Source: an uncultured Roseovarius sp. (GTDB lineage Bacteria > Pseudomonadota > Alphaproteobacteria > Rhodobacterales > Rhodobacteraceae). Taken from it: a stretch of 64,000 nucleotides of DNA. Made by a program: the position numbers and the translations under genes. The notes under the pieces are model-generated. The model was not told the origin of the DNA. It searched no databases and saw only the letters and a list, made by a program, of their open reading frames with translations. The stretch covers positions 186,001 through 250,000 of the forward strand of contig CANNCP010000001.1 of the NCBI GenBank assembly GCA_947503145.1. Reading direction: 5' to 3'. Below are positions 35,372 through 44,267 of this stretch, piece after piece. Within the stretch, counting starts at the first letter, position 1. Each line of letters starts with the position of its first letter.

Positions 35372-35471
35372 TGCCTGCACCTCATGCGCGCGCCACCGGG
35401 TGGCTTTTTTCTGCCTTGTGGCACGAACAGCGCGCGCGGAGAAGCCGAAACCGGCCGGCCATTGCCGGAAA

Positions 35472-37070
35472 TCAGTGCCGGAAATGCCGCATCCCGGTCA
35501 GCACCATCGCCAGCCCGGCCTCGTCGGCGGCAGCGATCACCTCGTCGTCACGCATCGAGCCGCCGGGCTGGATCACGGCCGTGGCCCCGGCTTCGGCAGC
35601 GGTCAGCAGCCCGTCGGAGAACGGAAAGAATGCATCCGAGGCGACAACCGACCCCTGGGTCAGCGGCGCGGACAGGCCGAGCGCGTCAGCCATGTCCCGG
35701 GATTTGCGCGCGGCGATGCGGCAGCTGTCCACGCGGCTCATCTGTCCGGCACCTACGCCGACGGTCGCGCCGTCCTTTACATAGACGATGGCGTTGGATT
35801 TGACATGTTTTGCCACCCGCCACGCAAACAGCATGTCGGCCATCTCGGTGGCCGAGGGCGCGCGTTTCGTTACCACCCGCAGATCCTCTGCCGTTACATG
35901 CCCGCTATCCTTGTCCTGAAAGAGATACCCGCCTGATACCTGCCGAATCGTCTGCGCCGCCGCGCGCGGATCGGCCATCGCCTGCGTCACGAGCAGGCGC
36001 AGGTTCTTCTTCTTTGCAAAAATACTCATTGCATCATCATCCGCTCCGGGTGCGATGACCACTTCTGTGAATATCTGCGCGATCTCTTCGGCGGTGGCCC
36101 CATCGAGCGGCTGGTTGAGGGCAATGATCCCGCCAAAGGCCGACGTGCGGTCGCAATCAAAGGCGCGCATATACGCCTCTTTCAGAGTGCCGGCGCGGGC
36201 GACACCGCAGGGGTTGGCGTGTTTGATGATTACGCAGGCGGGACCGTCGGCGGGGGTGAACTCGCTCGCCAGTTCGAACGCGGCATCGGTGTCGTTGATG
36301 TTGTTGTAGCTCAACTCCTTGCCCTGCAACTGCCGTGCGGTGGCAATACCGGGCCGGGCCGATCCGTCGGTGTAGAACGCGGCCTGCTGGTGCGGGTTCT
36401 CGCCATAGCGCAACGGCTGGGCCAGCGTGCCCGCCACGGCGCGGCGGCGGGGCGCGGTATCGCCCTGCTGTGCTGCCATCCAGCCGGATACGGCGGCGTC
36501 ATAGGCGGCAGTCCGGGAATAGGCGGACATCGCCATTTTCTGACGGAATTCCAGTGTCGTCGCGCCATCGTTGGCGGTCATTTCCTTCAGTAGCGGCTGA
36601 TAGTCCTCGACATCCACGATGGTGGTGACGAACTGGTGGTTCTTGGCGGCCGCGCGGATCATGGCGGGGCCACCGATATCGATATTCTCGATGCAGGTGT
36701 CATAATCTGCCCCGGCGGCGACGGTAGCCTCGAACGGATAGAGGTTGACCACCAGCAGGTCGATGGCACCGATACCATGCTCCTGCATCGCGGCCAGGTG
36801 GTCATCGTTGTCTCGCAGCGCCAGCAGCCCGCCATGAACCATCGGGTGCAGGGTTTTCACGCGCCCGTCCATCATTTCGGTGAAACCGGTCACTTCGGCC
36901 ACGTCGCGCACCTTCAGCCCGGCGTCGCGCAGCGCCTTGGCGCTGCCCCCGGTGCTGAGCAACTCGATCCCCTGACCCGAGAGTGCGTGGCCCAGATCAA
37001 TGAGACCGGTCTTGTCGGATACCGACAGAAGGGCGCGGCGGATGGGGGCGGCGGTGGCAGATAAGGTCAT
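35472..37070 (-). CDS. purH: Bifunctional AICAR transformylase/IMP cyclohydrolase
   Basis: A 532-residue enzyme for the last two steps of purine synthesis: formylation of AICAR with 10-formyl-THF and ring closure to IMP. The N-terminal MGS-like cyclohydrolase domain starts [15 protein letters not shown] and includes [14 protein letters not shown] and [16 protein letters not shown]; the transformylase domain has [10 protein letters not shown] with the catalytic Lys-His and FGGIIALN. The start at 37070 gives the normal length; upstream codons to 37208 are not family-like. The heparinase-like gene ends 37 bases upstream. Confidence 0.97.
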   Translation of the reverse strand: MTLSATAAPIRRALLSVSDKTGLIDLGHALSGQGIELLSTGGSAKALRDAGLKVRDVAEVTGFTEMMDGRVKTLHPMVHGGLLALRDNDDHLAAMQEHGIGAIDLLVVNLYPFEATVAAGADYDTCIENIDIGGPAMIRAAAKNHQFVTTIVDVEDYQPLLKEMTANDGATTLEFRQKMAMSAYSRTAAYDAAVSGWMAAQQGDTAPRRRAVAGTLAQPLRYGENPHQQAAFYTDGSARPGIATARQLQGKELSYNNINDTDAAFELASEFTPADGPACVIIKHANPCGVARAGTLKEAYMRAFDCDRTSAFGGIIALNQPLDGATAEEIAQIFTEVVIAPGADDDAMSIFAKKKNLRLLVTQAMADPRAAAQTIRQVSGGYLFQDKDSGHVTAEDLRVVTKRAPSATEMADMLFAWRVAKHVKSNAIVYVKDGATVGVGAGQMSRVDSCRIAARKSRDMADALGLSAPLTQGSVVASDAFFPFSDGLLTAAEAGATAVIQPGGSMRDDEVIAAADEAGLAMVLTGMRHFRH

Positions 37071-37107
37071 GTTGCGGCAGGTCCTCGGATCAGTTGCGAT
37101 GCGCCGC

Positions 37108-38850
37108 TCAGTCCTGATCTGAGGCGGACGTGGCCCCGTTCGCCAGATCGCGAATACTGACGGGGGTGTCCTGTGCCTTGGCCAGAGACCAGCGGATGCG
37201 TGTCGCATACTCCATCACGTGGCCAGATAGAACGATCTGTTTGGTCGCGCGGGGCTTCAATCGTCCTTTTTCCAGATAAACACTGGGTTCCAGCGTGATT
37301 TGCGCCCGCGCATCATGGCGGAACACCCAAATTTCGCCAGAACGCAGCGCGACCGAGACCGCCTGACCGCCCATATCCAGTTCCGCATCCGCTTCGGGAT
37401 GCAGATGGAAGTGGATCTGAAACTTCAGTCCCGCCAGCCGGGTGGCATCAAGCGCCTTGTCGAACCGGTGCTTGTCCGCGTCCTCCAGCGCCAGCATCAT
37501 GTCCTCGCCGGCTATGCCGCGCCCGTCGAACGTCATTTCGATGGTGCGCGCGTGCATCAGGCCAAAGCAGGTGAGGTAGCCGTCATGCCCGCCCTCGAAT
37601 CGCAACCCGTCGGAAGCACGGCTAAGCTGGACCGGCACGTTCCTTGCGCCACCCACCAGCCATTCCTCCTGCGGGCCGGGCGGGCCGAGGCGTGCGCTTG
37701 ATTCGGCAGCGATCACCAATGTGGAATGCGACGGTGTGGCCCGCCCGGCACGGCGCCAGTCGGCGCCAAAGGTCTCGCCCGAGCCGCAATTGACGATCAG
37801 TGGCCGTCGTCCCGATGTCAGTTCAAACGCGAGTGTGGAGGCATGGGCGTTTGACGAGGCAGCGCCCTGCGGTGGCGGGCTGGCGTCGATGATAACCGAC
37901 GTGCGCCCGGTACTGAGCCGTGCGTATCCCATCGCCAGACCATCGGGCGCACGGCCCTTGACCCCGCTATTGGCCAGCGCGTTGTCCAGCCGCCCCTCAA
38001 GCCCCCTGCCGCCGCCGTGAAACCGGGCAAGCGCGCCATCGGCATGTCGCAGGGTGCGCAGGGTCGGCGCGATCCGTTCGATCGCCAGCCAGTGCGAATC
38101 GCCCGGGCTTCGCCCCGCTTCGCTGAGCGCGGCCGCCGCCCAGCTGAGCAGGGTGAACACCTCCAGCAGTTCTTCGGGGTTACGGGTCGGCAGCAGCCCG
38201 TCGCCCGAGATGCGCGTGTCGCATTCGCGAGACAGGGCAACGCTGGCGGGGCCGACATTACCCTGCATGCCCTCCAGGGCCAGTCCCGCGTAAATGAGGC
38301 CGGTCAGCGCTTCGAATCGGGGTAGGCCGGGCTGTGTTGCCTCACACCGTCTGCCGAGAAAGAGGGTTTGCTGCCCCAGCGAGCGGTAAAACAGGTCCGA
38401 GGTGGGTTTGTCCTGCCCTCTTAGCAGGAACAGCGCATGGTTGATCCAGCGAATCAGCCGCCGTCCGGTCAGATCGGGCGTCCAGCCAGAGCCGTGCCCG
38501 TTGCCGTAGCGGTCGATCCAGTCCCAGACCCAGGCCTGCGCCGTCTGCCGCGCGGGCAGATCGCCCACGGCGGCCAGATCGTCGAGCCAGGCAAAGCCAT
38601 GCAGCTCGGCCCCGAACGCATGGTCAGGGCTCTGCACATCCCAGATCCGCGCATCGGGATCCTGTACCAGATGCCCCGCAAAGAGAAAGTTTCCGGCGCA
38701 GAGCTGTCGCCCACGGGCAAAGCTGCCAATGGTGCGCGGCTCGGGCGAGGACACGAATGCCGTGGCGGGGCGCGCCCATGACGCACGCCGGGCCTGTACG
38801 CGGTTCATCAGCCGTGTCCACCGCGCGCCAATTGTGTCGGTTGCTGCCAT
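37108..38850 (-). CDS. Heparinase II/III-family protein
   Basis: A 580-residue protein with an alpha-helical N-terminal half ([20 protein letters not shown] region) and a beta-rich C-terminal half resembling heparinase [22 protein letters not shown]-like [19 protein letters not shown], and the later THSTLV-type TPSHSTLVI. Members in this position between purH and rsmB are widespread in alphaproteobacteria; the carbohydrate substrate is unknown and may be cell-wall or polysaccharide related. No signal peptide is evident. The start at 38850 has GAGGCGAGG upstream. Confidence 0.85.
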   Translation of the reverse strand: MAATDTIGARWTRLMNRVQARRASWARPATAFVSSPEPRTIGSFARGRQLCAGNFLFAGHLVQDPDARIWDVQSPDHAFGAELHGFAWLDDLAAVGDLPARQTAQAWVWDWIDRYGNGHGSGWTPDLTGRRLIRWINHALFLLRGQDKPTSDLFYRSLGQQTLFLGRRCEATQPGLPRFEALTGLIYAGLALEGMQGNVGPASVALSRECDTRISGDGLLPTRNPEELLEVFTLLSWAAAALSEAGRSPGDSHWLAIERIAPTLRTLRHADGALARFHGGGRGLEGRLDNALANSGVKGRAPDGLAMGYARLSTGRTSVIIDASPPPQGAASSNAHASTLAFELTSGRRPLIVNCGSGETFGADWRRAGRATPSHSTLVIAAESSARLGPPGPQEEWLVGGARNVPVQLSRASDGLRFEGGHDGYLTCFGLMHARTIEMTFDGRGIAGEDMMLALEDADKHRFDKALDATRLAGLKFQIHFHLHPEADAELDMGGQAVSVALRSGEIWVFRHDARAQITLEPSVYLEKGRLKPRATKQIVLSGHVMEYATRIRWSLAKAQDTPVSIRDLANGATSASDQD

Positions 38851-38942
38851 AGCCTCGCCTCTAGGGGCGCTCTTTGCGGCACCACTGTCGGCAACATACC
38901 GCGCAGCAGGTCCCAAGTCACCGCCAAATGAGTTCCGGGCGG

Positions 38943-40235
38943 TCAGCCGCGCAGCAATGCCATGTAAAATCCGTCCATACCGCCCCGATCGGCCCAGTAG
39001 TCAGGCCGCAGGCGCAGCCCGCCCTCTTGAGTGATCCACGCAGGATCGAGGCCCGGCCGTGTGACGGCAGAGCGATCGACGCGCAGTTGCGGATGCCGTT
39101 CCAGCGCGCTGTCAATCTGGCATTCGCCCTCGTCTGGCAGCAGCGAGCAGGTGCAGAACATCAGCCGCCCACCGGGCTTCAGCAGCGTGATGGCGTGATC
39201 CAGCATCGCCTCTTGCAGGGCGATGAGGCTGCCGATCTCGGCACCGTCGCGGGCGTGCGGCAGGTCGGGATGCCTGCGGATCGTGCCCGTCGCCGAACAG
39301 GGCGCATCCAGCAGGATTGCATCATATGGCCCGCCCTGATGCTCCAACGCGTCGCCGGTCACGCAGGTCGCGGCAAGGCCGGTGCGCGCGAGGTTCTGTG
39401 CCATGCGGGTCATCCGCGCCTCTGACAGGTCAAGCGCGGTCACGGCAGCACCCGTGGCGGCCAGTTGCAGGGTCTTGCCGCCGGGTGCTGCGCAGAGGTC
39501 CAGGACCACCTCACCGGGTTGTACGTCCAGAATCTGCGCAGGCAAGGCGGCGGCGGCGTCCTGTACCCACCAGTCACCTGTGTCGAATCCGGGCAGGGTA
39601 CTGACCTGTCCGGGCTGTGTCAGTCGGACCGAGCCGGTGGGCAGCAGCGCGCCGCCCGTGGCATCTGCGACCGCCTGCCCGTCGCCCTTTGCTGTCAGAT
39701 CAAGCGGTGCGCCGGTAAAATGCGCCGCCTCGAAGCCTGCGACGGCAGTGCTGCCATAGGCTTTGCTCAGCGGAACGCGTAGCCATTTGGGCAGGTGCGG
39801 GATGCGCAGATTGTCCCAGTCTGCCGGGGCTTCTGTCGCCATCTTGCGCAGGACCGCGTTGATCAGCCCCTTGAGCTTGCCGTAGCGTTTGTGCCTTGCG
39901 ATGAGGTTCACCGCGTCATTCACTACGCCGTGCGCATCGCCGCCCATGCTCAGTTCGACAGTGCCGAGCCGCAGGATGTTGTGGACGTGCAGGGGGGGCG
40001 GCTTGCGCAGATGCCGTTTCAGCAGCCGATCGGCGCGCTCCAGCCCGCGCAGAGTGTCGGTCGCCAGTCGTTGGGCGCGGGCGCGGTCGGCAGGTTCCAG
40101 CCGGTCCAGCGCGCCACCTGTCAGCAGTTCTGACAGCAAACGCCCCTCGCCCAGGATCTGGTCGAGCAGATGCACCGCGCTGGCGCGTGCCGAGGGCGGG
40201 CTGTCATTGCGTGTGGGGCGTGGTCCGGGCGGCAT
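38943..40235 (-). CDS. rsmB: 16S rRNA m5C methyltransferase RsmB/NOL1-NOP2 family
   Basis: A 430-residue protein with an N-terminal NusB-like helical domain (residues about 12-135; ASAVHLLDQILGEGRLLSELL) and a C-terminal SAM-dependent methyltransferase. LDLCAAPGGKTLQLA is the SAM motif; LLDAPCSATGT and MFCTCSLLPDEGE contain the two Cys of the m5C mechanism. It methylates 16S rRNA C967-type sites. The start at 40235 has AAGGAG five bases upstream; the longer frame to 40685 runs antisense through the TPP riboswitch and is rejected. Divergent from the SDHAF4-like gene. Confidence 0.93.
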   Translation of the reverse strand: MPPGPRPTRNDSPPSARASAVHLLDQILGEGRLLSELLTGGALDRLEPADRARAQRLATDTLRGLERADRLLKRHLRKPPPLHVHNILRLGTVELSMGGDAHGVVNDAVNLIARHKRYGKLKGLINAVLRKMATEAPADWDNLRIPHLPKWLRVPLSKAYGSTAVAGFEAAHFTGAPLDLTAKGDGQAVADATGGALLPTGSVRLTQPGQVSTLPGFDTGDWWVQDAAAALPAQILDVQPGEVVLDLCAAPGGKTLQLAATGAAVTALDLSEARMTRMAQNLARTGLAATCVTGDALEHQGGPYDAILLDAPCSATGTIRRHPDLPHARDGAEIGSLIALQEAMLDHAITLLKPGGRLMFCTCSLLPDEGECQIDSALERHPQLRVDRSAVTRPGLDPAWITQEGGLRLRPDYWADRGGMDGFYMALLRG

Positions 40236-40301
40236 TTCGTCTCCTTGCCGAGAGGTATCAGGCGGGTATATCAAGGCGGTAAGCGCAGCGAAAGGCCAAC
40301 C

Positions 40302-40478
40302 ATGACCCAGGATAAATCCGATCTGCCACCAGAGGCACAGCGCGCCCTCGCCGAGGCCGAAGCCCGGCGCAAGGCTGCTGCCGCGCCTGATCTGCCCCAG
40401 GAACTGGGCGGCCGCAAGGGGCCAGAGCCGGTGCGCTTTGGTGATTGGGAGCGCAAGGGTATCGCCGTCGATTTCTGA
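40302..40478 (+). CDS. SDHAF4/DUF1674-family small protein
   Basis: A 58-residue protein ending in GPEPVRFGDWERKGIAVDF, the hallmark of DUF1674, which includes succinate dehydrogenase assembly factor 4. Such proteins protect or assist assembly of the flavinylated SdhA subunit. AAAGG precedes the ATG at 40302; the longer frame from 40170 runs antisense to rsmB. It is divergent from rsmB across a 66-base spacer and is followed by the TPP riboswitch leader. Confidence 0.87.
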   Translation: MTQDKSDLPPEAQRALAEAEARRKAAAAPDLPQELGGRKGPEPVRFGDWERKGIAVDF

Positions 40479-40527
40479 CGCTGCGGCTGGACCTTGACGC
40501 GCGCGCTGCGCTGGCGCACCCTTGTCG

Positions 40528-40607
40528 CACGACAGGGGCGCTCGCGGATGCGGGCTGAGAAGCACCCTTTGAACCTGACCCGGATCATACCGGCGGAGGA
40601 AGTCGCG
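40528..40607 (+). promoter_or_regulatory. TPP riboswitch (THI element) upstream of thiM
   Basis: The leader shows the THI-box order: GGGGCGCTCGCGGATGCGGG, then CTGAGA (40555-40560), then ACCCTTTGAACCTGA (40564-40578), CCGGATCATACCGG and CGGAGGAAG. CTGAGA and the ACCCTTTGAACCTGA block are near-invariant in TPP riboswitches. It precedes thiM by about 60 bases, fitting thiamine pyrophosphate control of the thiMED operon. Confidence 0.95.
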
Positions 40608-40644
40608 GGGCGCCTCGTCGCATTTGCTGCACTGGTCCCTGTCA

Positions 40645-40665
40645 CGCCTCCGCTCCTTGGAGGCG
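40645..40665 (+). promoter_or_regulatory. Shine-Dalgarno-sequestering hairpin of the thiM riboswitch
   Basis: CGCCTCC (40645-40651) is perfectly complementary to GGAGGCG (40659-40665) around a seven-base loop, and GGAGG is the thiM ribosome site three to five bases before ATG 40669. This is a ready expression platform for translational shut-off when TPP binds. Confidence 0.75.
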
Positions 40666-40668
40666 AAA

Positions 40669-41457
40669 ATGGACGAAATAGGCACTTATCTGGCGAAAAT
40701 GCAGAGCAACGCACCGCTGGTGCAAAATATCACCAACTATGTTGCGATGAACGTCATGGCGAACGTCATGCTGGCGGCAGGCGTGTCGCCTGCGATGGTG
40801 CATGCGCGCGAAGAGGCGGCCGAGTTTGCCGCAATCGCGCAGGCGCTGACGGTGAATATCGGCACGCCTGACCCAGAGTGGATCTACGCGATGGAAGAGG
40901 CGGCAGGCGTCATGGCGGCGGCGGGCAAGCCTTGGGTTCTGGACCCGGTTGCGGTGGGTGCCACGGCGTTGCGACGGGATGCGGGCGCGCGACTGCTGGC
41001 GCTGAAGCCGACGGTGATTCGCGGTAATGCCTCCGAAGTGCTGGCGCTGGCAGGCACGGATGCGGTGGGGCACGGCGTGGATGCAGCGGATGCGGTCGCC
41101 GCGGCAGAGGCGGCGGCGCACGATCTGGCGCAGCGCACTGGCGGTGTGGTGGCCGTGACCGGTCCTGTTGACTATGTGACCGACGGCGCAGTGGCCTGGC
41201 GCATCGCCAATGGCGCGCCGGTCATGCCGCAGGTGACCGCGCTGGGCTGTTCGCTGACCGGGATCGTGGCTGCTTTTGCCGTCGGTCAGCCCGCGCTGCC
41301 CGCCACGGCCGCAGCACTGGCCTATTACGGTCTGGCCGGAGAGCAAGCCGTAGCGCAGAGCACCGGGCCGGGTAGCTTTCAGCCAGCCTTCCTTGATGCG
41401 CTGGCAGCGATGACGCCCGAGGCTCTGACAAAGGGTGCGAGGGTGACACAGGCATGA
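40669..41457 (+). CDS. thiM: Hydroxyethylthiazole kinase
   Basis: A 262-residue ribokinase-like enzyme that phosphorylates 4-methyl-5-(2-hydroxyethyl)thiazole in thiamine salvage. Family features are PLVQNITNYVAMNVMANV near the start, GKPWVLDPVAVGA, IRGNASEVLAL and the TALGCSLTGIVAAF anion-hole loop. The start at 40669 has GGAGG upstream inside a hairpin. It is first in thiM-thiE-thiD; the stop overlaps the thiE ATG (41454-41457). No de novo thi genes (thiC, thiG, thiO) appear here, so the operon is oriented to salvage and pathway joining. Confidence 0.95.
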   Translation: MDEIGTYLAKMQSNAPLVQNITNYVAMNVMANVMLAAGVSPAMVHAREEAAEFAAIAQALTVNIGTPDPEWIYAMEEAAGVMAAAGKPWVLDPVAVGATALRRDAGARLLALKPTVIRGNASEVLALAGTDAVGHGVDAADAVAAAEAAAHDLAQRTGGVVAVTGPVDYVTDGAVAWRIANGAPVMPQVTALGCSLTGIVAAFAVGQPALPATAAALAYYGLAGEQAVAQSTGPGSFQPAFLDALAAMTPEALTKGARVTQA

Positions 41458-42068
41458 TTACAGGCATCTATTTCGTCACTGATGCAGATGCGGCGGAAAC
41501 AGTCGCCGAGCAGGCATTGGCCGCCGCGCGCGCCGGGGTGCGCTGGATCCAGTTGCGGGACAAACATGCGAGCGATGCGGCGATGATTGCGATAGTCCGC
41601 GATCTGCGCCGTGTGCTGCGGCCTCACGGCGCGCGGCTGATCGTCAATGACCGGATCGAGGTGGCTATCGCGGCGCGGGCGGACGGGCTGCATATCGGCC
41701 AGGGTGACGGCGACCCGCGCGCCGCGCGCGCCCGGATCGGGCCGCAGATGATCCTGGGACTGTCGATTGATGCGGTTGGTCAGACAGGCTCTGTGCCACC
41801 TGAAACCGTCGATTACCTGGGTGTCGGCCCGGTGCGCGCAACAGCAAGCAAACCTGATCACGCGGCCCCGATAGGATTTGAAGGGCTGAAAGAAGCGGTT
41901 GGGCAATCTGCACTGCCGGTGGTCGCGATTGGTGGGCTGGCCGCAGGTGATGTGACGGCGGTGAGAGCCGCAGGCGCACAGGGCATGGCCGTGGTTTCGG
42001 CGATCTCGCGCGCGCCGGACATGGAAGGCGCGGCCCGCGCGCTGGTCAAGACATGGAGGCAGACATGA
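41454..42068 (+). CDS. thiE: Thiamine phosphate synthase
   Basis: A 204-residue TIM-barrel enzyme that couples HMP-PP and thiazole phosphate to thiamine phosphate. YFVTDADA at the start, VRWIQLRDKHAS, RLIVNDRIEVA, ADGLHIGQGD and VVAIGGLAAGDV are the usual ThiE motifs. Translation is coupled on both sides, by ATGA overlap with thiM and with thiD. The GPVRATASKPDHA segment is the diphosphate-binding loop (VGPVFPTxTK in standard ThiE), so this copy shows a slightly altered loop. Some ThiE-like proteins act as TenI; the operon position supports ThiE. Confidence 0.93.
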   Translation: MITGIYFVTDADAAETVAEQALAAARAGVRWIQLRDKHASDAAMIAIVRDLRRVLRPHGARLIVNDRIEVAIAARADGLHIGQGDGDPRAARARIGPQMILGLSIDAVGQTGSVPPETVDYLGVGPVRATASKPDHAAPIGFEGLKEAVGQSALPVVAIGGLAAGDVTAVRAAGAQGMAVVSAISRAPDMEGAARALVKTWRQT

Positions 42069-42871
42069 TCCCCAACATCCTCAGCATCGCGGGCTCCGAC
42101 CCGTCGGGCGGCGCGGGCATTCAGGCGGATATCAAGGCAATCTCGGCCAATGGCGGCTATGCGATGGCCGCGATTACCGGGCTGACCGTGCAGAATACGC
42201 GCGGAGTGTCGCGGGTCAGTCTGACCGCGCCCGATCTGGTACATGAACAGATTATGGCGATTCGCGAAGATATCCACATCGACGCGGTCAAGATCGGCAT
42301 GCTGGGCAACGCCGCCATCATCAATGCCGTGGCCGACGCGCTGGCCGGGCTGGGCGCGCCCGTCGTGGTCGATCCGGTGATGGTGGCCAAGGGCGGCGAC
42401 CGCCTGCTGGAGGGGGCGGCAGTGGCGGCATTGCGCGACCGGTTGTTGCCCATGGCAGGGGTACTCACGCCCAACCTGCCCGAAGCGGCGGACCTTCTGG
42501 GCGGGCCAGAGCCGCAGAGCCGCAGTGAAATGCAGGCACAGGCCGCCGCGCTGCTGGCGCTGGGGCCGGGGGCGGTGCTGCTGAAGGGTGGGCACCTGCC
42601 CGGCGGGGACAGCCCCGATCTGTTGCTTCGGGCGGGCGGTGCGCTCTGGTTGGAGGGCGCGCGCGTTGCGTCCGGCAATACCCATGGCACCGGTTGCACG
42701 CTGTCCTCGGCGCTGGCGACGTTGATCGGGTCCGGGTACGATGTGAACGAGGCAGCGCGGCGGGCCAAGGCGTATGTCACAGGTGCCATCACCGGGGCGG
42801 ATCAGTTGCGCGTGGGCACAGGTCATGGTCCGACGCATCATTTCCACGCATTGTGGGACGCACCGGAATAG
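42065..42871 (+). CDS. thiD: Hydroxymethylpyrimidine/phosphomethylpyrimidine kinase
   Basis: A 268-residue kinase making HMP-phosphate and HMP-pyrophosphate for thiamine synthesis. ILSIAGSDPSGGAGIQADIK opens it; AVKIGMLGNAAIINAVA, VVDPVMVAKGGDRLL, LTPNLPEAADLLG and NTHGTGCTLSSALA (catalytic Cys and anion hole) follow. The start at 42065, five bases behind GGAGG, overlaps the thiE stop; ATG at 42053 contains the ribosome site itself. It is the last gene of the riboswitch-controlled operon. Confidence 0.95.
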   Translation: MIPNILSIAGSDPSGGAGIQADIKAISANGGYAMAAITGLTVQNTRGVSRVSLTAPDLVHEQIMAIREDIHIDAVKIGMLGNAAIINAVADALAGLGAPVVVDPVMVAKGGDRLLEGAAVAALRDRLLPMAGVLTPNLPEAADLLGGPEPQSRSEMQAQAAALLALGPGAVLLKGGHLPGGDSPDLLLRAGGALWLEGARVASGNTHGTGCTLSSALATLIGSGYDVNEAARRAKAYVTGAITGADQLRVGTGHGPTHHFHALWDAPE

Positions 42872-42932
42872 CGCAATCATGGTGTCTTGCGGCGGCCGGC
42901 AGACCCGGCGTGCCCGGAAGGAAGACAAAGCC

Positions 42933-43167
42933 ATGACCACACTGTGCGATTGCCGGCTTGAGACGTATTTTGCCAAATGGGAATTTACCGCACAGGTATC
43001 ACCTGACCGCCTCGGACGCTGATTGATCTGTGCCCGACGCACGGCATCTGGAACCTGCATGACGATATTTTCCACGGTCTGTGGCGGTCAGCTACGGCAC
43101 GTCTGCCCTTTATCGCGGACGAATACGAACGCGGCCTGTCGCTGGGCGTGACATGGAAAACTGTGTT
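42933..43167 (+). pseudogene. Remnant of a class I/II PLP aminotransferase
   Basis: The first frame, from ATG 42933, reads RLETYFAKWEFTAQ. One base out of frame it continues as YHLTASDAD then stops, which is how I recall the N-terminus of this aminotransferase group running on. A third frame from about 43019 reads LIDLCPTHGIWNLHDDIF, followed by ARLPFIADEYERGLSLGVT and K, the segment around the cofactor in such enzymes. So the N-terminus is joined to the middle by a deletion of perhaps 150 codons plus a frameshift, and nothing recognisable follows about 43167. The remaining bases to 43433 are less GC-rich and hold no supported gene. Confidence 0.75.
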
Positions 43168-43433
43168 TCCACACAGTCTGCACCGTTTGTTAAAACGGCA
43201 CTCCGAAGCAAACCGCAGCAAAATCTCACTAAGTCCGCTGAGCCGACATCCAGTTTACATTGCCGCCAAAGATTTCTTCGGGGGAGTGTTCGTCCTGTAT
43301 CGCTTCCTGTTCACAAAAGGTTTCGCCCAAGCGTGCACCACGAAACGCAAAGGGCTGGCCGTTCAGCCGAAGATTTGGCTTTGAAGGCAAAGCAGTATAT
43401 AGCCCCGAGTTCCAAGATGAGAGGCACAACAAG

Positions 43434-44186
43434 ATGTTCTGGTCAGAAAAAAGAGCAGCGAAAACGGGACGGAATTCGGGCTTTATACGTTGTTTCACCA
43501 TGCTGCTGGCAGTCTGCGTGTGGTTGACGTTCGATGTTGTCACGGCCTCTGCGCAGAACGTTGGCACATACGCAGTTGTTGACGCCCGGGTGCTGAACCT
43601 GCGGGCGGCCCCCAGTACCGGATCGCCGGTCATTGGGAAACTTCGGCGCGGGACGATTGTCAGCATTCTCGACCGCAAAGGCGTCTGGGCCAGGGTTTTC
43701 GTGCAGGGTGCCGATGGCAAATTTGCAGAAGGCTGGCTATCGACACGTTTTCTGGGCAGGTCCGCCAATACCATAGACGACCTCAGGGCACCGGCATACG
43801 ACGCGCCGAGGCGCAGATCCGGGCGTAGATCTCTGCACCGTGGTACGACAGCCCCGCTGCGGGTCAGCAAGCTCGACTTCGATTGTCGGCCAGCCCTCTT
43901 CGGCAACAGCGGCATAAGAAAATGTGCCGCAAGCGTTCGTGTTCAGCTATCGGCCGGTGAATACGATCCGGGCCGCACCGACAGCGTCCTGGTCGCATGT
44001 CGGGGCGTGATCTCTTATCGCACGGAAAATGATCGTTTCGCACAGCGCATGTTTGCAACCGAAAGAAGGAGCATTGCCCGCAATGATCGTCTGGGGCAGA
44101 CGGTGATGGTCAATTTCGATGTCCGTGCCATCAGGGACAAGATCGTATCAGCCCAACTCCGATCCTATACCTGCATGCGGCTTTGA
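43434..44186 (+). CDS. Secreted bacterial SH3-domain protein
   Basis: A 250-residue exported protein. A signal peptide (MLLAVCVWLTFDVVTASAQ) follows a basic N-terminal extension. Residues about 48-105 form an SH3b domain: ARVLNLRAAPSTGSPVIGKL then RGTIVSILDRKGVWARV and EGWLSTRFL. The C-terminal half has four Cys and RVQLSAGEYDPGRTDSVLVAC, with no family I can name. SH3b domains often bind peptidoglycan or metals. AGAGG precedes ATG 43434. Its surroundings are a decayed gene upstream and a convergent metabolic gene downstream, so context gives no role. Confidence 0.78.
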   Translation: MFWSEKRAAKTGRNSGFIRCFTMLLAVCVWLTFDVVTASAQNVGTYAVVDARVLNLRAAPSTGSPVIGKLRRGTIVSILDRKGVWARVFVQGADGKFAEGWLSTRFLGRSANTIDDLRAPAYDAPRRRSGRRSLHRGTTAPLRVSKLDFDCRPALFGNSGIRKCAASVRVQLSAGEYDPGRTDSVLVACRGVISYRTENDRFAQRMFATERRSIARNDRLGQTVMVNFDVRAIRDKIVSAQLRSYTCMRL

Positions 44187-44267
44187 CCTTGGCGAAACGC
44201 CACCGAGGATGACGTATTTGGCATGGCTTGGCGGCTTTTGGCCTGAATAGTCTCTTATTTCTGGATT

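Noticed and set aside
35392..35410. Hairpin GCCAC/GTGGC followed by TTTTTT between purH and lspA
   Set aside because: It has the form of an intrinsic terminator only on the + strand, where no gene is being transcribed; on the minus strand, along which purH and lspA run, no T-tract follows. Probably chance or an antisense terminator.
36004..36030. Copy of the dispersed GAGTATTT-type element inside purH
   Set aside because: The bases encode [10 protein letters not shown] of PurH in frame and are explained by the protein; similarity to the intergenic element is likely coincidence.
40236..40685. Long N-terminal extension of rsmB
   Set aside because: The open frame runs antisense through the SDHAF4-like gene and the TPP riboswitch, and a strong ribosome site lies at the internal start 40235.
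43148..43384. 78-residue frame after the aminotransferase remnant
   Set aside because: Starts inside the remnant, lacks G/C third-position bias and matches no family; overlaps the leader of the SH3-domain gene.
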